Shown: positions 26,972 through 35,398 of the stretch, piece by piece | How the letters are laid out: the number at the start of each line of letters is the position of its first letter | Numbering within the stretch: the stretch's first letter is position 1 | From: Caldinitratiruptor microaerophilus | GTDB taxonomy: Bacteria; Bacillota; Sulfobacillia; Symbiobacteriales; ZC4RG38 | Length of the DNA: 64,000 bases | Reading direction: 5' to 3' | NCBI RefSeq assembly: GCF_025999835.1 | Contig: NZ_AP025628.1 | Coordinates: forward strand, 1,302,001 to 1,366,000 | Notes under the pieces: model-generated | What the model was told of the DNA's origin: nothing | What the model saw: only the letters and a program-made list of their open reading frames with translations | Database searches by the model: none | Made by a program: the position numbers and the translations under genes

Positions 26972-26994
26972 AGGAACCGCTCCGGGAGGCCCGC

Positions 26995-27927
26995 ATGCGT
27001 CGCTGGAAAGGTTACGCCCTCGTCCTGCTCGCCGCGGTGCTCTGGGGGTCGCTGGGCATCGTGGGGCGCCGGCTGTACGCCGGCGGGCTTTCCCCCGAGG
27101 TCGCCGTCACCTACCGCTCCCTCGGGACCGCGGTCTTTCTGGGCGCCTACCTGGGCTTGGTCCGTCCTGCTCTCCTGGCGGTCCGCTCCCGGGACCTGCC
27201 CTTCCTGGCGCTGTACGGTCTGGTGAGCGTCGGCCTTTACAACCTCCTGTACTTCACGGCGATCCGGCTGATCCCGGTCGCCACGGCGGCGGTGCTGCTC
27301 TACACGGCCCCGCTGTTCGTCGCGATCCTCGGCCGGGTCCTGTTCGACGAACCGCTGACCCCGGCCAAGTGGGTCCTCCTCCTCGTCACCCTGGTGGGCA
27401 CCGCCCTGGCCGCCGGCGCGTACGACCTCACGCAGGTGCGCCTCAACGCCACCGGGCTCCTGGCCGGGCTCGGGGCGGGCTTCACGTACGGCCTCTACAG
27501 CATCTTCGGTAAGTACGGCCTCGGGCGGTACAGCCCCTGGACCCTGGTCCTCTACACCCAGATCGCGGGCACGGCGGTGGTCGCCCCGCTGGCCGGGGCC
27601 GCCGCGCTCGCCGCGCCCCTGCGCCGCCCCGACCTGTGGCCGGCCCTCGCCTACATGATCCTGGGCCCGACGCTGTTCGCCTACGCCGCATACCTCGGCG
27701 GACTGCGGGAGATCGAGTCCAGTCACGCAAGCATCACGGCGACGGTCGAACCCGTGGTCGCCGCCATCCTGGGCGCCGCCGTCCTCGGGGAGGTCCTGGC
27801 GTGGCCGCAGGTCCTCGGGATCGCCCTGGTCCTCGGCGGGGTCGCGCTGCTGCAGGTCCGGACCTCCGGCGGGCCGCCTCCCGGGACTCCCTCCGCCGTC
27901 CGCCGCGCCGCCGGATCGCCCCTGTGA
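26995..27927 (+). CDS. EamA (DMT superfamily) transporter
   Basis: 310-residue membrane protein with about ten hydrophobic segments in two EamA repeats (first LVLLAAVLWGSLGIVG; second beginning near GLLAGLGAGFTYGLYSIFG). Typical drug/metabolite exporter with ATAAVLLYTAPLFVAILGRV and a second-repeat TVEPVVAAILGAAVLGE. GGGAGG 5 bases before the ATG. Likely exports an amino acid or metabolite; co-transcribed with the S9 peptidase. Confidence 0.92.
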   Translation: MRRWKGYALVLLAAVLWGSLGIVGRRLYAGGLSPEVAVTYRSLGTAVFLGAYLGLVRPALLAVRSRDLPFLALYGLVSVGLYNLLYFTAIRLIPVATAAVLLYTAPLFVAILGRVLFDEPLTPAKWVLLLVTLVGTALAAGAYDLTQVRLNATGLLAGLGAGFTYGLYSIFGKYGLGRYSPWTLVLYTQIAGTAVVAPLAGAAALAAPLRRPDLWPALAYMILGPTLFAYAAYLGGLREIESSHASITATVEPVVAAILGAAVLGEVLAWPQVLGIALVLGGVALLQVRTSGGPPPGTPSAVRRAAGSPL

Positions 27928-28026
27928 GCACCGGCGCGCCGCCCTGAGCGCTCGCGCCCCCCGGGTCGCGGCACGCCGTGGCAGCCGCCCCGGCCCGGAC
28001 GTACGTTGGCCCCGGGGGTGATCCCG

Positions 28027-28110
28027 GTGTTCGAGATCCGGCAGCAGCTCAGCCCCGAGCTCCTGATCATCCTGGTGCTGGTCCTGCTCCTCCTGCCGGC
28101 CATCCGCTGA
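28027..28110 (+). CDS. Tiny hydrophobic protein (27 aa)
   Basis: A possible small membrane peptide. GTG at 28027 lies 4-5 bases after GGGGGTGAT and encodes 27 residues: a polar MFEIRQQLSPE start followed by one continuous hydrophobic helix (LLIILVLVLLLLPAIR). An alternative GTG at 28018 adds three residues. No homology is recognised; the length and single transmembrane helix suggest a small membrane-regulator-like peptide. Support is the good initiation context and the hydrophobic composition only. Confidence 0.45.
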   Translation: MFEIRQQLSPELLIILVLVLLLLPAIR

Positions 28111-28195
28111 AGCACGTTGCCCTCCCCGCCCACCGGCCGCCGGCCGGTGGGCGGTGCGCGCCCGGCGCGCCGCCCAGGCAGGGAGCGGCTGGCTC

Positions 28196-28369
28196 ATGTC
28201 CCTGGCCGGGGCGGGAACCGGTTACCTCGCCGGACACGTGCTGCCGCAGCTGGTCACCTTCCTGGCGCTGACCAGCGTGATGCTCGGCTGCCTGGCGCTG
28301 TGCGACACCCTGCGGCTCCTGGCCGGCATCGCCCGGGCCGCCGACGCGCGTGGCGCGCAAGGGCCGTGA
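28196..28369 (+). CDS. Small hydrophobic protein (57 aa)
   Basis: 57-residue protein with two hydrophobic stretches (AGAGTGYLAGHVLPQLVTFL and TSVMLGCLALCDTLRLLAG) and a charged tail. ATG at 28196 has AGGGAG about 10 bases upstream; the frame is open further back to 28154. No family recognised. It follows the 27-residue ORF by 85 bases and ends 5 bases before the convergent kinase gene. Confidence 0.45.
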   Translation: MSLAGAGTGYLAGHVLPQLVTFLALTSVMLGCLALCDTLRLLAGIARAADARGAQGP

Positions 28370-28374
28370 TCGAG

Positions 28375-29811
28375 TCAGGCAGGACCGTGCGGCCCGCGGG
28401 GCGGCAGCGCCGGGAGTGCGAACCAGAAGCGGGCGCCTCCCCCGGGGGCCGGCTCAACCCCCACCCGGCCCCCGTGCGCTTCCACGATGGACTTCACGAT
28501 CGAGAGCCCCAGGCCGGCGCCGCCCTTGCGCCCGTCCGGTCCCGGCGCCTGGTAGAACCGCTGCCAGATCCGGTCCCGCTCCTCCGGCGGCACCCCGGGG
28601 CCGCGGTCGGTGACGCGGATGCGGACCTCGCCCCCGTCAAGAACCCGGTCGATGCGCACGGGCTCTCCCGGGGGCGAGTGGCGTACCGCGTTCTCCACCA
28701 GGTTGTGCAAGACCTGGTCCAGCCGCTCGGGGTCGGCGTAGATCCAGGGACCCGGGACCGGAGGCGGCTCGAGCACCAGCACGGTGCCCGACTGCGCGAG
28801 CACCGGCCCTGCCCGGTCGGCGAACGCCCTTAGCCAGTCGTCGACGGCCACGGGCTGCATGCGCAGCTCCAGCTGCCCGGCCTCCAGGCGGGCCAGGTCG
28901 AAGAGGTCCTGGATCAGCCGTGAGAGGCGCGCCGACTCGGCAGCGATGATGCCATAGTAGCGCTCCCGCTCGGCCGGGGGCACCACGCCGTCCCGCAGTG
29001 CCTCGGCGAAGCCGCGCACGGAGGTGACCGGCGTCCGCAGTTCGTGCGAGATGCTCGCGATGAGGTCGCGGCGGAGAGCCTCCGAGCGGCGCAGGCCCTC
29101 TACCAGGTTCTGCACGCGCTCGGCCATGTGGTTGAAGGAACGGGCCAGGTCGGCCAGCTCGTCCGCACCCTCCTCGGGGACGCGCCGCGTCAGATCGCCC
29201 TCGGCGGCCGCGCGGGCGGCCTCGGTGACGGCGGTCAGGCGGCGGACGATCATCCGGCTCATCAGGGAGGCGAGCACCGCCGCCGCCACGAGCCCGGCCA
29301 CCGTCCACGCCGCCACCAGGCGTTCCGTCTGGCGCAGGGCCGGCTCGAGGGGTTCGACCGCCTGGAAGAGGACGATCGCTCCCACAGGGGGGCCGCCGGG
29401 CAGAGCGAGCGGGGCTGCCCCGGCAACCACGCCCAGCCGGCCGGAGAGGACGGCGCCCACCCCGTGCCCCTCGCCGAGCGCCCGGCGCACGAGCTGCGCT
29501 TCGGGTCCCACCAGGGTGGCGCCTTCGAGGGCCTGCGCGGGGGGATAGTCGGAGACGACCCGGACCACGCGCAGGTTCGAATCGACCAGGATCGCGTCGG
29601 CGCCCAGGACCCCTGCCGTGAACTGCAGGACGGCGGTGCGCGGCACCCTGAGCAGCCGCCGGCCGGCGTCCTGGGCCCGCACGGCGAGCTGGTCGGCCGT
29701 CGACCGCAGGAGCTGGGCGCGCACCAGGCGCGGCACGGCGAGGGTCAGCGCCCCGCCCACCAGCGCGACCGCCAGGAGGTAGGTGAGGAGGAGCCGGGTG
29801 CTGATGCGCAT
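28375..29811 (-). CDS. Membrane sensor histidine kinase (EnvZ/PhoR type)
   Basis: 478-residue transmembrane kinase: TM1 at residues 7-30, an extracytoplasmic sensor of about 130 residues, TM2 near 165-190, HAMP, HisKA with the phospho-acceptor His256 in ASISHELRTPVTSVRG, and HATPase_c (NLVENAVRHS, VTDRGPGVPPEERDRIWQRF, GGAGLGLSIVKSIVEAHGG). It follows its response-regulator gene by 24 bases. Likely senses envelope conditions: the next operon is a MacAB-like exporter and a secreted helical protein with a PhoB-like box. Confidence 0.93.
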   Translation of the reverse strand: MRISTRLLLTYLLAVALVGGALTLAVPRLVRAQLLRSTADQLAVRAQDAGRRLLRVPRTAVLQFTAGVLGADAILVDSNLRVVRVVSDYPPAQALEGATLVGPEAQLVRRALGEGHGVGAVLSGRLGVVAGAAPLALPGGPPVGAIVLFQAVEPLEPALRQTERLVAAWTVAGLVAAAVLASLMSRMIVRRLTAVTEAARAAAEGDLTRRVPEEGADELADLARSFNHMAERVQNLVEGLRRSEALRRDLIASISHELRTPVTSVRGFAEALRDGVVPPAERERYYGIIAAESARLSRLIQDLFDLARLEAGQLELRMQPVAVDDWLRAFADRAGPVLAQSGTVLVLEPPPVPGPWIYADPERLDQVLHNLVENAVRHSPPGEPVRIDRVLDGGEVRIRVTDRGPGVPPEERDRIWQRFYQAPGPDGRKGGAGLGLSIVKSIVEAHGGRVGVEPAPGGGARFWFALPALPPRGPHGPA

Positions 29812-29835
29812 GATCGCTCGCTGCCGCGCCCCCCG

Positions 29836-30531
29836 TCAGGCGTCGGGATCGGGTTCGAATCGGTAGCCGATGCCCCACACCGTGCGGATGTACCGGGGGT
29901 TGTCGGGCTCCGGCTCGATCTTCTTGCGCAGCCGCTGCACGTGCACGTCGACGGTCCGGTAGTCCCCGTAGAAGGAATAGTCCCAGACCCGCTCGAGGAG
30001 CTGCTGCCGGGTGAACACCCGGTTCGGGTTCTGGGCCAGGGTGGCCAGGAGGTCGAACTCCTTGGGCGGGCAGTCGACCGGCTTCCCGCGGACCGTCAGG
30101 GTCCGGGCGGCGAGGTCCAGGACGAAGTCCGGGAACTCGAGCCGCTCCCGGCGTCCGGGGCGCTCGGTCCGGCGGACACGGCGCAGCACCGCCTTCACCC
30201 GGGCCACCAGCTCGCGGGGGCTGAAGGGTTTGGTGACGTAGTCGTCGGCCCCCAGCTCCAGCCCGAGGACCCGGTCGACCTCGTCCGTCCGCGCGGTGAG
30301 GAGGATGGTCGGGACGTCCCGTTCCACCAGCGCCCGGGCGACCTCCAGGCCCGGCGTACCGGGCAGCATGAGGTCCAGGATCACCAGGTCGGGCCGGGCC
30401 CGGCGCACCGCGTCGAGCGCCTCGTCGCCGCTGCCGGCTTCCGTGACCGTGAACCCCTCCTGCTCGAGGTAGAGGCGGCAGAGCTCTCGGATATGCCGCT
30501 CGTCGTCGACCACCAGGATGCGCGTGCTCAT
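29836..30531 (-). CDS. OmpR/PhoB-family response regulator
   Basis: 231-residue regulator: receiver domain with the acidic pair Asp9/Asp10, phospho-acceptor Asp53 (LVILDLMLPG), Thr in LLTART and Lys in VTKPFS, followed by a winged-helix Trans_reg_C domain (PPKEFDLLATLAQNPNRVFT, VDVHVQRLRKKIE, IRTVWGIGYRFE). ATG at 30531 begins at the conserved MSTRILVVDDE. Regulators of this class bind direct repeats spaced by 11 bases; three such repeats occur at 35024-35052, upstream of the secreted helical protein. Confidence 0.95.
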   Translation of the reverse strand: MSTRILVVDDERHIRELCRLYLEQEGFTVTEAGSGDEALDAVRRARPDLVILDLMLPGTPGLEVARALVERDVPTILLTARTDEVDRVLGLELGADDYVTKPFSPRELVARVKAVLRRVRRTERPGRRERLEFPDFVLDLAARTLTVRGKPVDCPPKEFDLLATLAQNPNRVFTRQQLLERVWDYSFYGDYRTVDVHVQRLRKKIEPEPDNPRYIRTVWGIGYRFEPDPDA

Positions 30532-30671
30532 GCCCCGGCCCCCCTCTGCCCCGGCGGGCGTGTGCCGTGCGGGCAGCCGGCGATGAGCTTCTGCGCGCGC
30601 CGGCGCCAGTCCTGCCATCCGGGCCCCGCAGGGGCAGAGCGGTCAGACCGGGACGGGTCTCCGATCGGGCG

Positions 30672-31844
30672 TCACTCCGAACGCAGCGCGGCGATCGGGT
30701 CGAGGCGGGCCGCCTGGTAGGCCGGGTATACGCCGAAGAACAGGCCGACGAGGATCGAGAAGGTGAGGCCGGCCGTGGCTGCCATCAGGTTCACCTGGGC
30801 AGGCCAGCCCGCCATCCGGGCGATCCCCGCGTTCACCAGGGCACCGGTCCCGAGACCGATCACCCCGCCCACCGCGCTCAGCAGGACCGCCTCGGCCAGA
30901 AACTGGATCAGGATGTCGCGCTGGCGCGCCCCCACCGCCTTCCGGATGCCGATCTCCCGTGTACGCTCGGAGACGGACACCAGCATGATGTTCATGATCC
31001 CGATCCCGCCGACCACCAGGGAGATCCCGGCGATGGCCCCGAGCATCAGGGTCAGGGTGGCCGTGGTCTGCTCGATGGTCTGCACGATCTGGTCCTGGCT
31101 GAACACCCGGACCGGGTCGAGGCCGTCGGTGCGCGGGTGGCGCAGGCGGAGGATCCGCAGCACGTGGTCGGTGGCGATCGAGGCCAACTCGGGCGAGCGG
31201 GCCTGCAGGTACAGCGAGCTGACCTGGGTGCCCAGGAGCGTCCGGGCCGTCGTGATCGGGATGTAGAGGTAGTTGTCGGAGCTTTGCCCGAAGGCGGCTC
31301 CCTTGGGCTCCAGGACCCCCACGAGCGTGAAGGGCTGGCCCTGGATCCACACGGTCTCGCCGGGACGCGGCGGTGGACCGTCTCCGACGAGGTCCTCGAA
31401 CGCCGTGGCCCCGGCCACCGCCACCCGGCGGCGGCCCTCGACGTCGTCCGCGGTGAGAAACCGCCCCTGCGACACCTTCAGGTCGCGGACGCGGTCGAGC
31501 CCGGCGGTGACCGCCTGCACCCGCACGTCCGCCGAGGTCGTCCCCCACTTGACGCGCAGCTGCCCTTCGATCACGGGGATGGCCATGGTGATGGTGTCCA
31601 CGCGGCGCGCCAGGTCGGCCGCGTCGGCCTCGGTGAGCACCGTGCCCCGGAGCGGGCTGACGATGATCAGGTTCGACCCCAGGCTCTGCATCCGCTGCGC
31701 CACCTGGTAGGTCGCCCCCTGGCCGATGCTGACCAGGGCCGTCACGGCGGCGACCCCGATCACGACCCCCAGGACGGTGAGGGCCGAGCGCAGCTTGTTG
31801 CTGGCGATGCCCTTCCAGGCGACGCCCAGCAGCTCACCGCTCAC
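30672..31844 (-). CDS. MacB-type ABC exporter permease
   Basis: About 390-residue permease: N-terminal TM (LTVLGVVIGVAAVTALVSIG), a large extracytoplasmic MacB core domain (residues about 45-260) and three C-terminal TMs (GAIAGISLVVGGIGIMNIML etc.) with the family motif RTREIGIRKAVGARQRDILIQ. Lacks a fused ATPase, which is the preceding gene. GTG 31844 (after GGGGGTGG) is preferred to GTG 31853; either overlaps the ATPase gene. In Gram-positive bacteria such systems pump antimicrobial peptides or cell-wall-active compounds. Confidence 0.92.
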   Translation of the reverse strand: MSGELLGVAWKGIASNKLRSALTVLGVVIGVAAVTALVSIGQGATYQVAQRMQSLGSNLIIVSPLRGTVLTEADAADLARRVDTITMAIPVIEGQLRVKWGTTSADVRVQAVTAGLDRVRDLKVSQGRFLTADDVEGRRRVAVAGATAFEDLVGDGPPPRPGETVWIQGQPFTLVGVLEPKGAAFGQSSDNYLYIPITTARTLLGTQVSSLYLQARSPELASIATDHVLRILRLRHPRTDGLDPVRVFSQDQIVQTIEQTTATLTLMLGAIAGISLVVGGIGIMNIMLVSVSERTREIGIRKAVGARQRDILIQFLAEAVLLSAVGGVIGLGTGALVNAGIARMAGWPAQVNLMAATAGLTFSILVGLFFGVYPAYQAARLDPIAALRSE

Positions 31845-32601
31845 CCCGTCCACCCCCCTGGCCCGCGTCTGCCGCCCTTTCCGGGCCCGGACTCGCCGCC
31901 CTCCCGGCCCCGGCCTGCTTCGGCTGCTCGACGATCTCCTCCCGCACCAGCCGCCCGTCCCGCATGTGGACGATGCGCTGGCAGTGCAGTGCCACGTCCG
32001 GGTCGTGGGTGACGATCACCACCGTCTGCCCCGCCCGGTGCAGTTCCTGGAACAGGGCCAGGACCTCCTCCCCGGACGCCGAGTCGAGCGCGCCGGTGGG
32101 TTCGTCGGCCAGGAGCAGACGGGGTCCCGCCGCCAGCGCCCGGGCGATCGCCACCCGTTGCTGCTGCCCCCCCGAGAGCTGCGTGGGCAGGTGGTGCAGC
32201 CGGTCGCCGAGCCCGACCGCCTCCAGCGCCTCCTTGGCTCTCCTCCTCCGCTCGGCGGAGGGCACGCGCCGGTACAGGAGCGGGAGTTCCACGTTCTCCA
32301 GGGCCGTCAGGCGCGGTAGCAGGTTGAACTGCTGGAAGACGAAGCCCACCAGCCGGTTGCGGATGCGCGCCAGCTCGTCGTCCGTCCGGCGGGCAACCAC
32401 CTCGCCCGCCAGGACGTACTCCCCCTCGGTGGGACGGTCCAGGCAGCCCAGGATGTGCATGAGCGTGGACTTGCCCGAACCGGAGGGACCCATGATCGCC
32501 ACCATCTCGCCGCCGGCCACGTCCAGATCGATGCCGGCCAGGGCCTCCACGTCGCCGGCCCCGGTCCGGTACACCTTCCGGAGCCCCCTCACGGCGATCA
32601 C
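31834..32601 (-). CDS. MacB/LolD-type ABC ATPase
   Basis: 255-residue ATPase with Walker A GPSGSGKST (near residue 37), signature LSGGQQQRVAIARAL and Walker B LLLADEPTGALD, plus the H-loop VTHDPDVA. GTGA overlap with the adaptor gene before it and overlap with the permease after it show a single translationally coupled operon. Powers the MacAB-like exporter. Confidence 0.95.
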   Translation of the reverse strand: MIAVRGLRKVYRTGAGDVEALAGIDLDVAGGEMVAIMGPSGSGKSTLMHILGCLDRPTEGEYVLAGEVVARRTDDELARIRNRLVGFVFQQFNLLPRLTALENVELPLLYRRVPSAERRRRAKEALEAVGLGDRLHHLPTQLSGGQQQRVAIARALAAGPRLLLADEPTGALDSASGEEVLALFQELHRAGQTVVIVTHDPDVALHCQRIVHMRDGRLVREEIVEQPKQAGAGRAASPGPERAADAGQGGGRGER

Positions 32602-34286
32602 CGGTTGCCGCCTCCCTGCGGGGCCTGCCGGTCGTGGGGTTGCCCGCCCGCCGGGCGCTGGCCCCCACCCGGGCCGAACGGCAGCCCGAACCCTCCGGTA
32701 CCGGGCGGCCGGAACCCCGCGCCCTGCGTGCCGGATCCTGCCGGTCTCCGGGCGACGACGACCGTGTCGCCCTCCGCCAGCCCCTCCAGCACCTCCACCA
32801 CCTGCTCGTTCTCCAGGCCGGTGCGGATGGGACGGCGCACCACCTGGTCTCCCTCCGGGACCTGGACGAAGGCCCTTCCACCCTGGCGCTCCACCGCCTC
32901 CGCCGGCACCACGAGGACGCCGTCCTTCGCGGCCACCCGCACGGAGGCCGAGGCGGTCATGCCCGGCCGGATGTCCGGCTGTCCCGGGACGGTGATGGTG
33001 ACGGCGAAGATGGTGACCCCGTTCTGGACCGTTCCCTCCCCGGCGATCTTCTCGACCCGCCCCGTCAGGGTCCGCCCCGGCAGGGCGTTGACGACCACGG
33101 AGGCCGGCTGCCCCGGCCGGAGCCGGGGAACGTCGAGTTCGTCCACCTGCAGGGTCAGGGTGAGGACGCTGGTGTCGACGATCGTCGCCAGGACGCGGGC
33201 TCCGTTCTGGCCCGTCCCGACGGTGTCGCCGACCGCCACGTCGCGCGCGGTGACCACTCCGTCGATGGGGGCAACGATCTTGAGCTTGGCGAGATTCTGC
33301 TCGCGCTGGGCGAGGGTCTCACGGGCCTGCTCGACGGCGATCTGCTCCGCGCGCACCTCCTGCGGAAGCGTGGGGTTTTCGAGGCGCATCACGACCTGCC
33401 CGGCAGTGACCCTCCGGCCCTCGCTCACGAGCACCTCCCGGACCACGCCGGCCGCACGGGCGGTCACCACCTGTTCCTGTCCCCAGACGGTCTGCCCGGA
33501 AAACGACATGCTGCCCTGGGGAACCTCCACGGTGAGCTGCCCGGCATAGCCCGCCCCCAGGACGCCGGTCTCGTCGAGGGCGACGTCCACGTCATAGCTC
33601 TCCACACCGCCCGAGCGCGCCGGTTCGGAGGCGACGGCAACCACGGTACCGGTGAGTTCCCCGTCGAAGGCATCCAGCCGCACCCGCGCCGCCTGGCCCG
33701 TGTGGAAGAACGGCAGGGCCACACGGTTCACGCGCGCGCGGAACAGGAGCTGCTCCCCGGAGGCCACCCACGCGACGGGCTGGCCTGCGCTCACCCGGTC
33801 CCCCCGCTTGACCTCCAGCCGGGAGAGGCGGCCGGATACCGGCGCCCGCACGGTGAGCGCCTCGGACAGGTCCAGCGGGCTCCCTTCCGGGATGCCCAGG
33901 CGCTGATAGAGACGGTTCTCCGCCGCGGCCAGGCTCAGGCGGGCCTGCTCGACCTGCGCCACCAGGTCATCGTTGCGCAGTTCGATGAGGGTCTGGCCCT
34001 TCCGCACGGTGTCTCCTTCCACGAAGTTCACGGCGACGACGGTACCCGAAACCTCGGCGGTGATGTTCGCGCGCTGGCCCGCCTCCAGGGTCCCGGTCCC
34101 GGACACCGTCAGCTCGATGGAGCCCCGGCGCACCGGGACGGTCACCAACCCGGCAGGCGCCGCCGTGCGGGAGGCCCGGTTCGCGAGTTGCCAGCCCAGC
34201 AGCGCGATGACGGCGACCGACGGGAGCGCCACATACGCGAACTGGCGAACCCGGCGAGAAGACACCCGTGCGCCCATCGGTACCAT
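32598..34286 (-). CDS. MacA/HlyD-like membrane-fusion adaptor
   Basis: About 562-residue periplasmic-adaptor-like protein: TM near the N-terminus (FAYVALPSVAVIALLGWQL), lipoyl/barrel-sandwich pieces (VSGTVVAVNFVEGDTVRKGQ and APIDGVVTARDVAVGDTVG), a short coiled coil, and a Gly/Pro/Gln-rich C-terminal tail of about 40 residues. It seems to contain two adaptor-like segments, making it longer than usual MacA (about 370). ATG 34286 is preferred, 12 bases after GAGAGGAG; MM at 34319 lacks a ribosome-binding site. Links the MacB-type permease to the outside. Confidence 0.85.
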   Translation of the reverse strand: MVPMGARVSSRRVRQFAYVALPSVAVIALLGWQLANRASRTAAPAGLVTVPVRRGSIELTVSGTGTLEAGQRANITAEVSGTVVAVNFVEGDTVRKGQTLIELRNDDLVAQVEQARLSLAAAENRLYQRLGIPEGSPLDLSEALTVRAPVSGRLSRLEVKRGDRVSAGQPVAWVASGEQLLFRARVNRVALPFFHTGQAARVRLDAFDGELTGTVVAVASEPARSGGVESYDVDVALDETGVLGAGYAGQLTVEVPQGSMSFSGQTVWGQEQVVTARAAGVVREVLVSEGRRVTAGQVVMRLENPTLPQEVRAEQIAVEQARETLAQREQNLAKLKIVAPIDGVVTARDVAVGDTVGTGQNGARVLATIVDTSVLTLTLQVDELDVPRLRPGQPASVVVNALPGRTLTGRVEKIAGEGTVQNGVTIFAVTITVPGQPDIRPGMTASASVRVAAKDGVLVVPAEAVERQGGRAFVQVPEGDQVVRRPIRTGLENEQVVEVLEGLAEGDTVVVARRPAGSGTQGAGFRPPGTGGFGLPFGPGGGQRPAGGQPHDRQAPQGGGNR

Positions 34287-34425
34287 CGGCCCCAACAACT
34301 CCTCTCTCGGGTCCATCATGTCAAGTGTACCGTGCCAAGGCCTCATGGCGGGTCCCCGCCGCGGCGCCGGGCTACCGCAGGAACCGCGCGGTAGGGGGCG
34401 GCACCGGCCGCCCCTGCCGCAACCC

Positions 34426-34453
34426 TGCCGTTCCGTCGGTGCCGTTCCGTCGG
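34426..34453. repeat. 14-bp perfect tandem duplication
   Basis: TGCCGTTCCGTCGG occurs twice head to tail (34426-34439, 34440-34453) just before the 3' end of the secreted helical-protein gene. Probably a replication-slippage duplication in a non-coding stretch. Confidence 0.8.
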
Positions 34454-34472
34454 TCCGGGACGAAAGGCCGCG

Positions 34473-34955
34473 CTATGCGCTGGTCCCGCTGCCCCCGGCC
34501 CTGCTCCGGGCCTGCTGCAGAAGGACCTGCATGAACTCCCTCTGCCGCTGCAGCACCGTTTGCTGGGCCTTGAGCACGTTCAGCCTCGCCTGGAGGAATT
34601 CCTTCTTCGCCGAGTCCGTTTCCCCGGCAAGCTCCTTCTCGGCTTCTGCCACGGCCCCGGTGAGGCGCTCGATTCCCCGGTCGATCCGCTCCACCGCGTT
34701 CTCCAGCCGCTGTACCCACTTCGCGGGGTCCTGCTCCAGCGCCTGCTGCCACCCGTCCCAGCCGCGCGGCGGATAGAGCAGTGCGCCTCCCTTCCAGTGC
34801 CTGGCCGCCGGCCCGTGCCATCCCCACCGGGGGGCGCTCCGCGGCTCCCCGGCGCTGCCGGAGCCGTCCCTGCTCGCCGCCAGAGCCGTACCCGCCACGG
34901 CGACCGTCGCCAGCATCCCCACCGCTGCGACCCATTTCCAACCGGTGCGTGCCAA
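34473..34955 (-). CDS. Secreted helical (coiled-coil) protein
   Basis: 160-residue exported protein: signal peptide to about residue 26 (VAAVGMLATVAVAGTALAAS), a linker rich in Gly/Trp, then two long charged helices (QRLENAVERIDRGIERLTGA, EFLQARLNVLKAQQTVLQRQ). TTG start at 34955 behind GGGAGGGAG. No family recognised; size and helical hairpin recall Spy/CpxP-like periplasmic chaperones or LTXXQ proteins, but the motif itself is absent. The PhoB-like box 70-100 bases upstream suggests two-component control. Confidence 0.72.
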   Translation of the reverse strand: MARTGWKWVAAVGMLATVAVAGTALAASRDGSGSAGEPRSAPRWGWHGPAARHWKGGALLYPPRGWDGWQQALEQDPAKWVQRLENAVERIDRGIERLTGAVAEAEKELAGETDSAKKEFLQARLNVLKAQQTVLQRQREFMQVLLQQARSRAGGSGTSA

Positions 34956-35023
34956 GGCTCGCTCTCCCTCCCCACGGTTCTGGTCGCTCCGTCATTCATC
35001 TTGGCCGCTCCGGTTGGCCGGAC

Positions 35024-35052
35024 TGTGACCGGAGTGTGAACAACTTGTGAAC
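35024..35052 (-). promoter_or_regulatory. PhoB/PhoP-like box: three 11-bp-spaced direct repeats
   Basis: TGTGACC (35024-35030), TGTGAAC (35035-35041) and TGTGAAC (35046-35052) are exactly 11 bases apart; on the minus strand this reads TTCACA-n5-TTCACA-n5-GGTCACA. Such one-turn-spaced repeats are the known binding pattern of OmpR/PhoB/PhoP-class regulators. The box is 69-97 bases upstream of the secreted helical protein start. The cognate regulator is probably the one at 29836-30531 (inference). Confidence 0.6.
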
Positions 35053-35167
35053 ACAGCGACACCGCGTGGTGGCCCTCGGCGTAGCCAGCCGCGGATCGGT
35101 TGCCCACGATCTGTGCCCACGACGTTCCCGCCCCGGCCTGCACGAAGGGGTACGGGCCTCGATGGGC

Positions 35168-35200
35168 GGCGGGCACCGGACAGCGGTTCCGGTGCCCGCC
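35168..35200. other. Perfect 13-bp inverted repeat in a 440-bp gene-free stretch
   Basis: GGCGGGCACCGGA (35168-35180) and its exact reverse complement (35188-35200) flank a 7-base loop. The whole 34956-35398 stretch has no credible gene; besides this hairpin and the regulator box it contains the -10-like TACAAT for the next gene. The hairpin has no U-run on either side. Confidence 0.6.
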
Positions 35201-35340
35201 GGGCGTTGGCCGTCGGAGGTGTTTTCGCGCACGGATGAGCTGTCGGGGGGCCTGGACGGGGCGGCCGCCCCGCACGTGGTCGAGGTGCCGTGACCGGCCA
35301 GGACCGGCCCGGAAGGCTGTTCGTGCCTCTTGTCTCATGG

Positions 35341-35346
35341 TACAAT
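35341..35346 (+). promoter_or_regulatory. -10-like element for the NuoI-like gene
   Basis: TACAAT at 35341-35346 lies about 50 bases before the NuoI-like start in a locally AT-richer stretch. No convincing -35 hexamer is visible 16-18 bases upstream, so the promoter assignment is tentative. Confidence 0.35.
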
Positions 35347-35398
35347 AGGGGCCGGCGGTGGAACGCTCGCGCAGGCTCCCCGAAAGGAGAGACCATGC

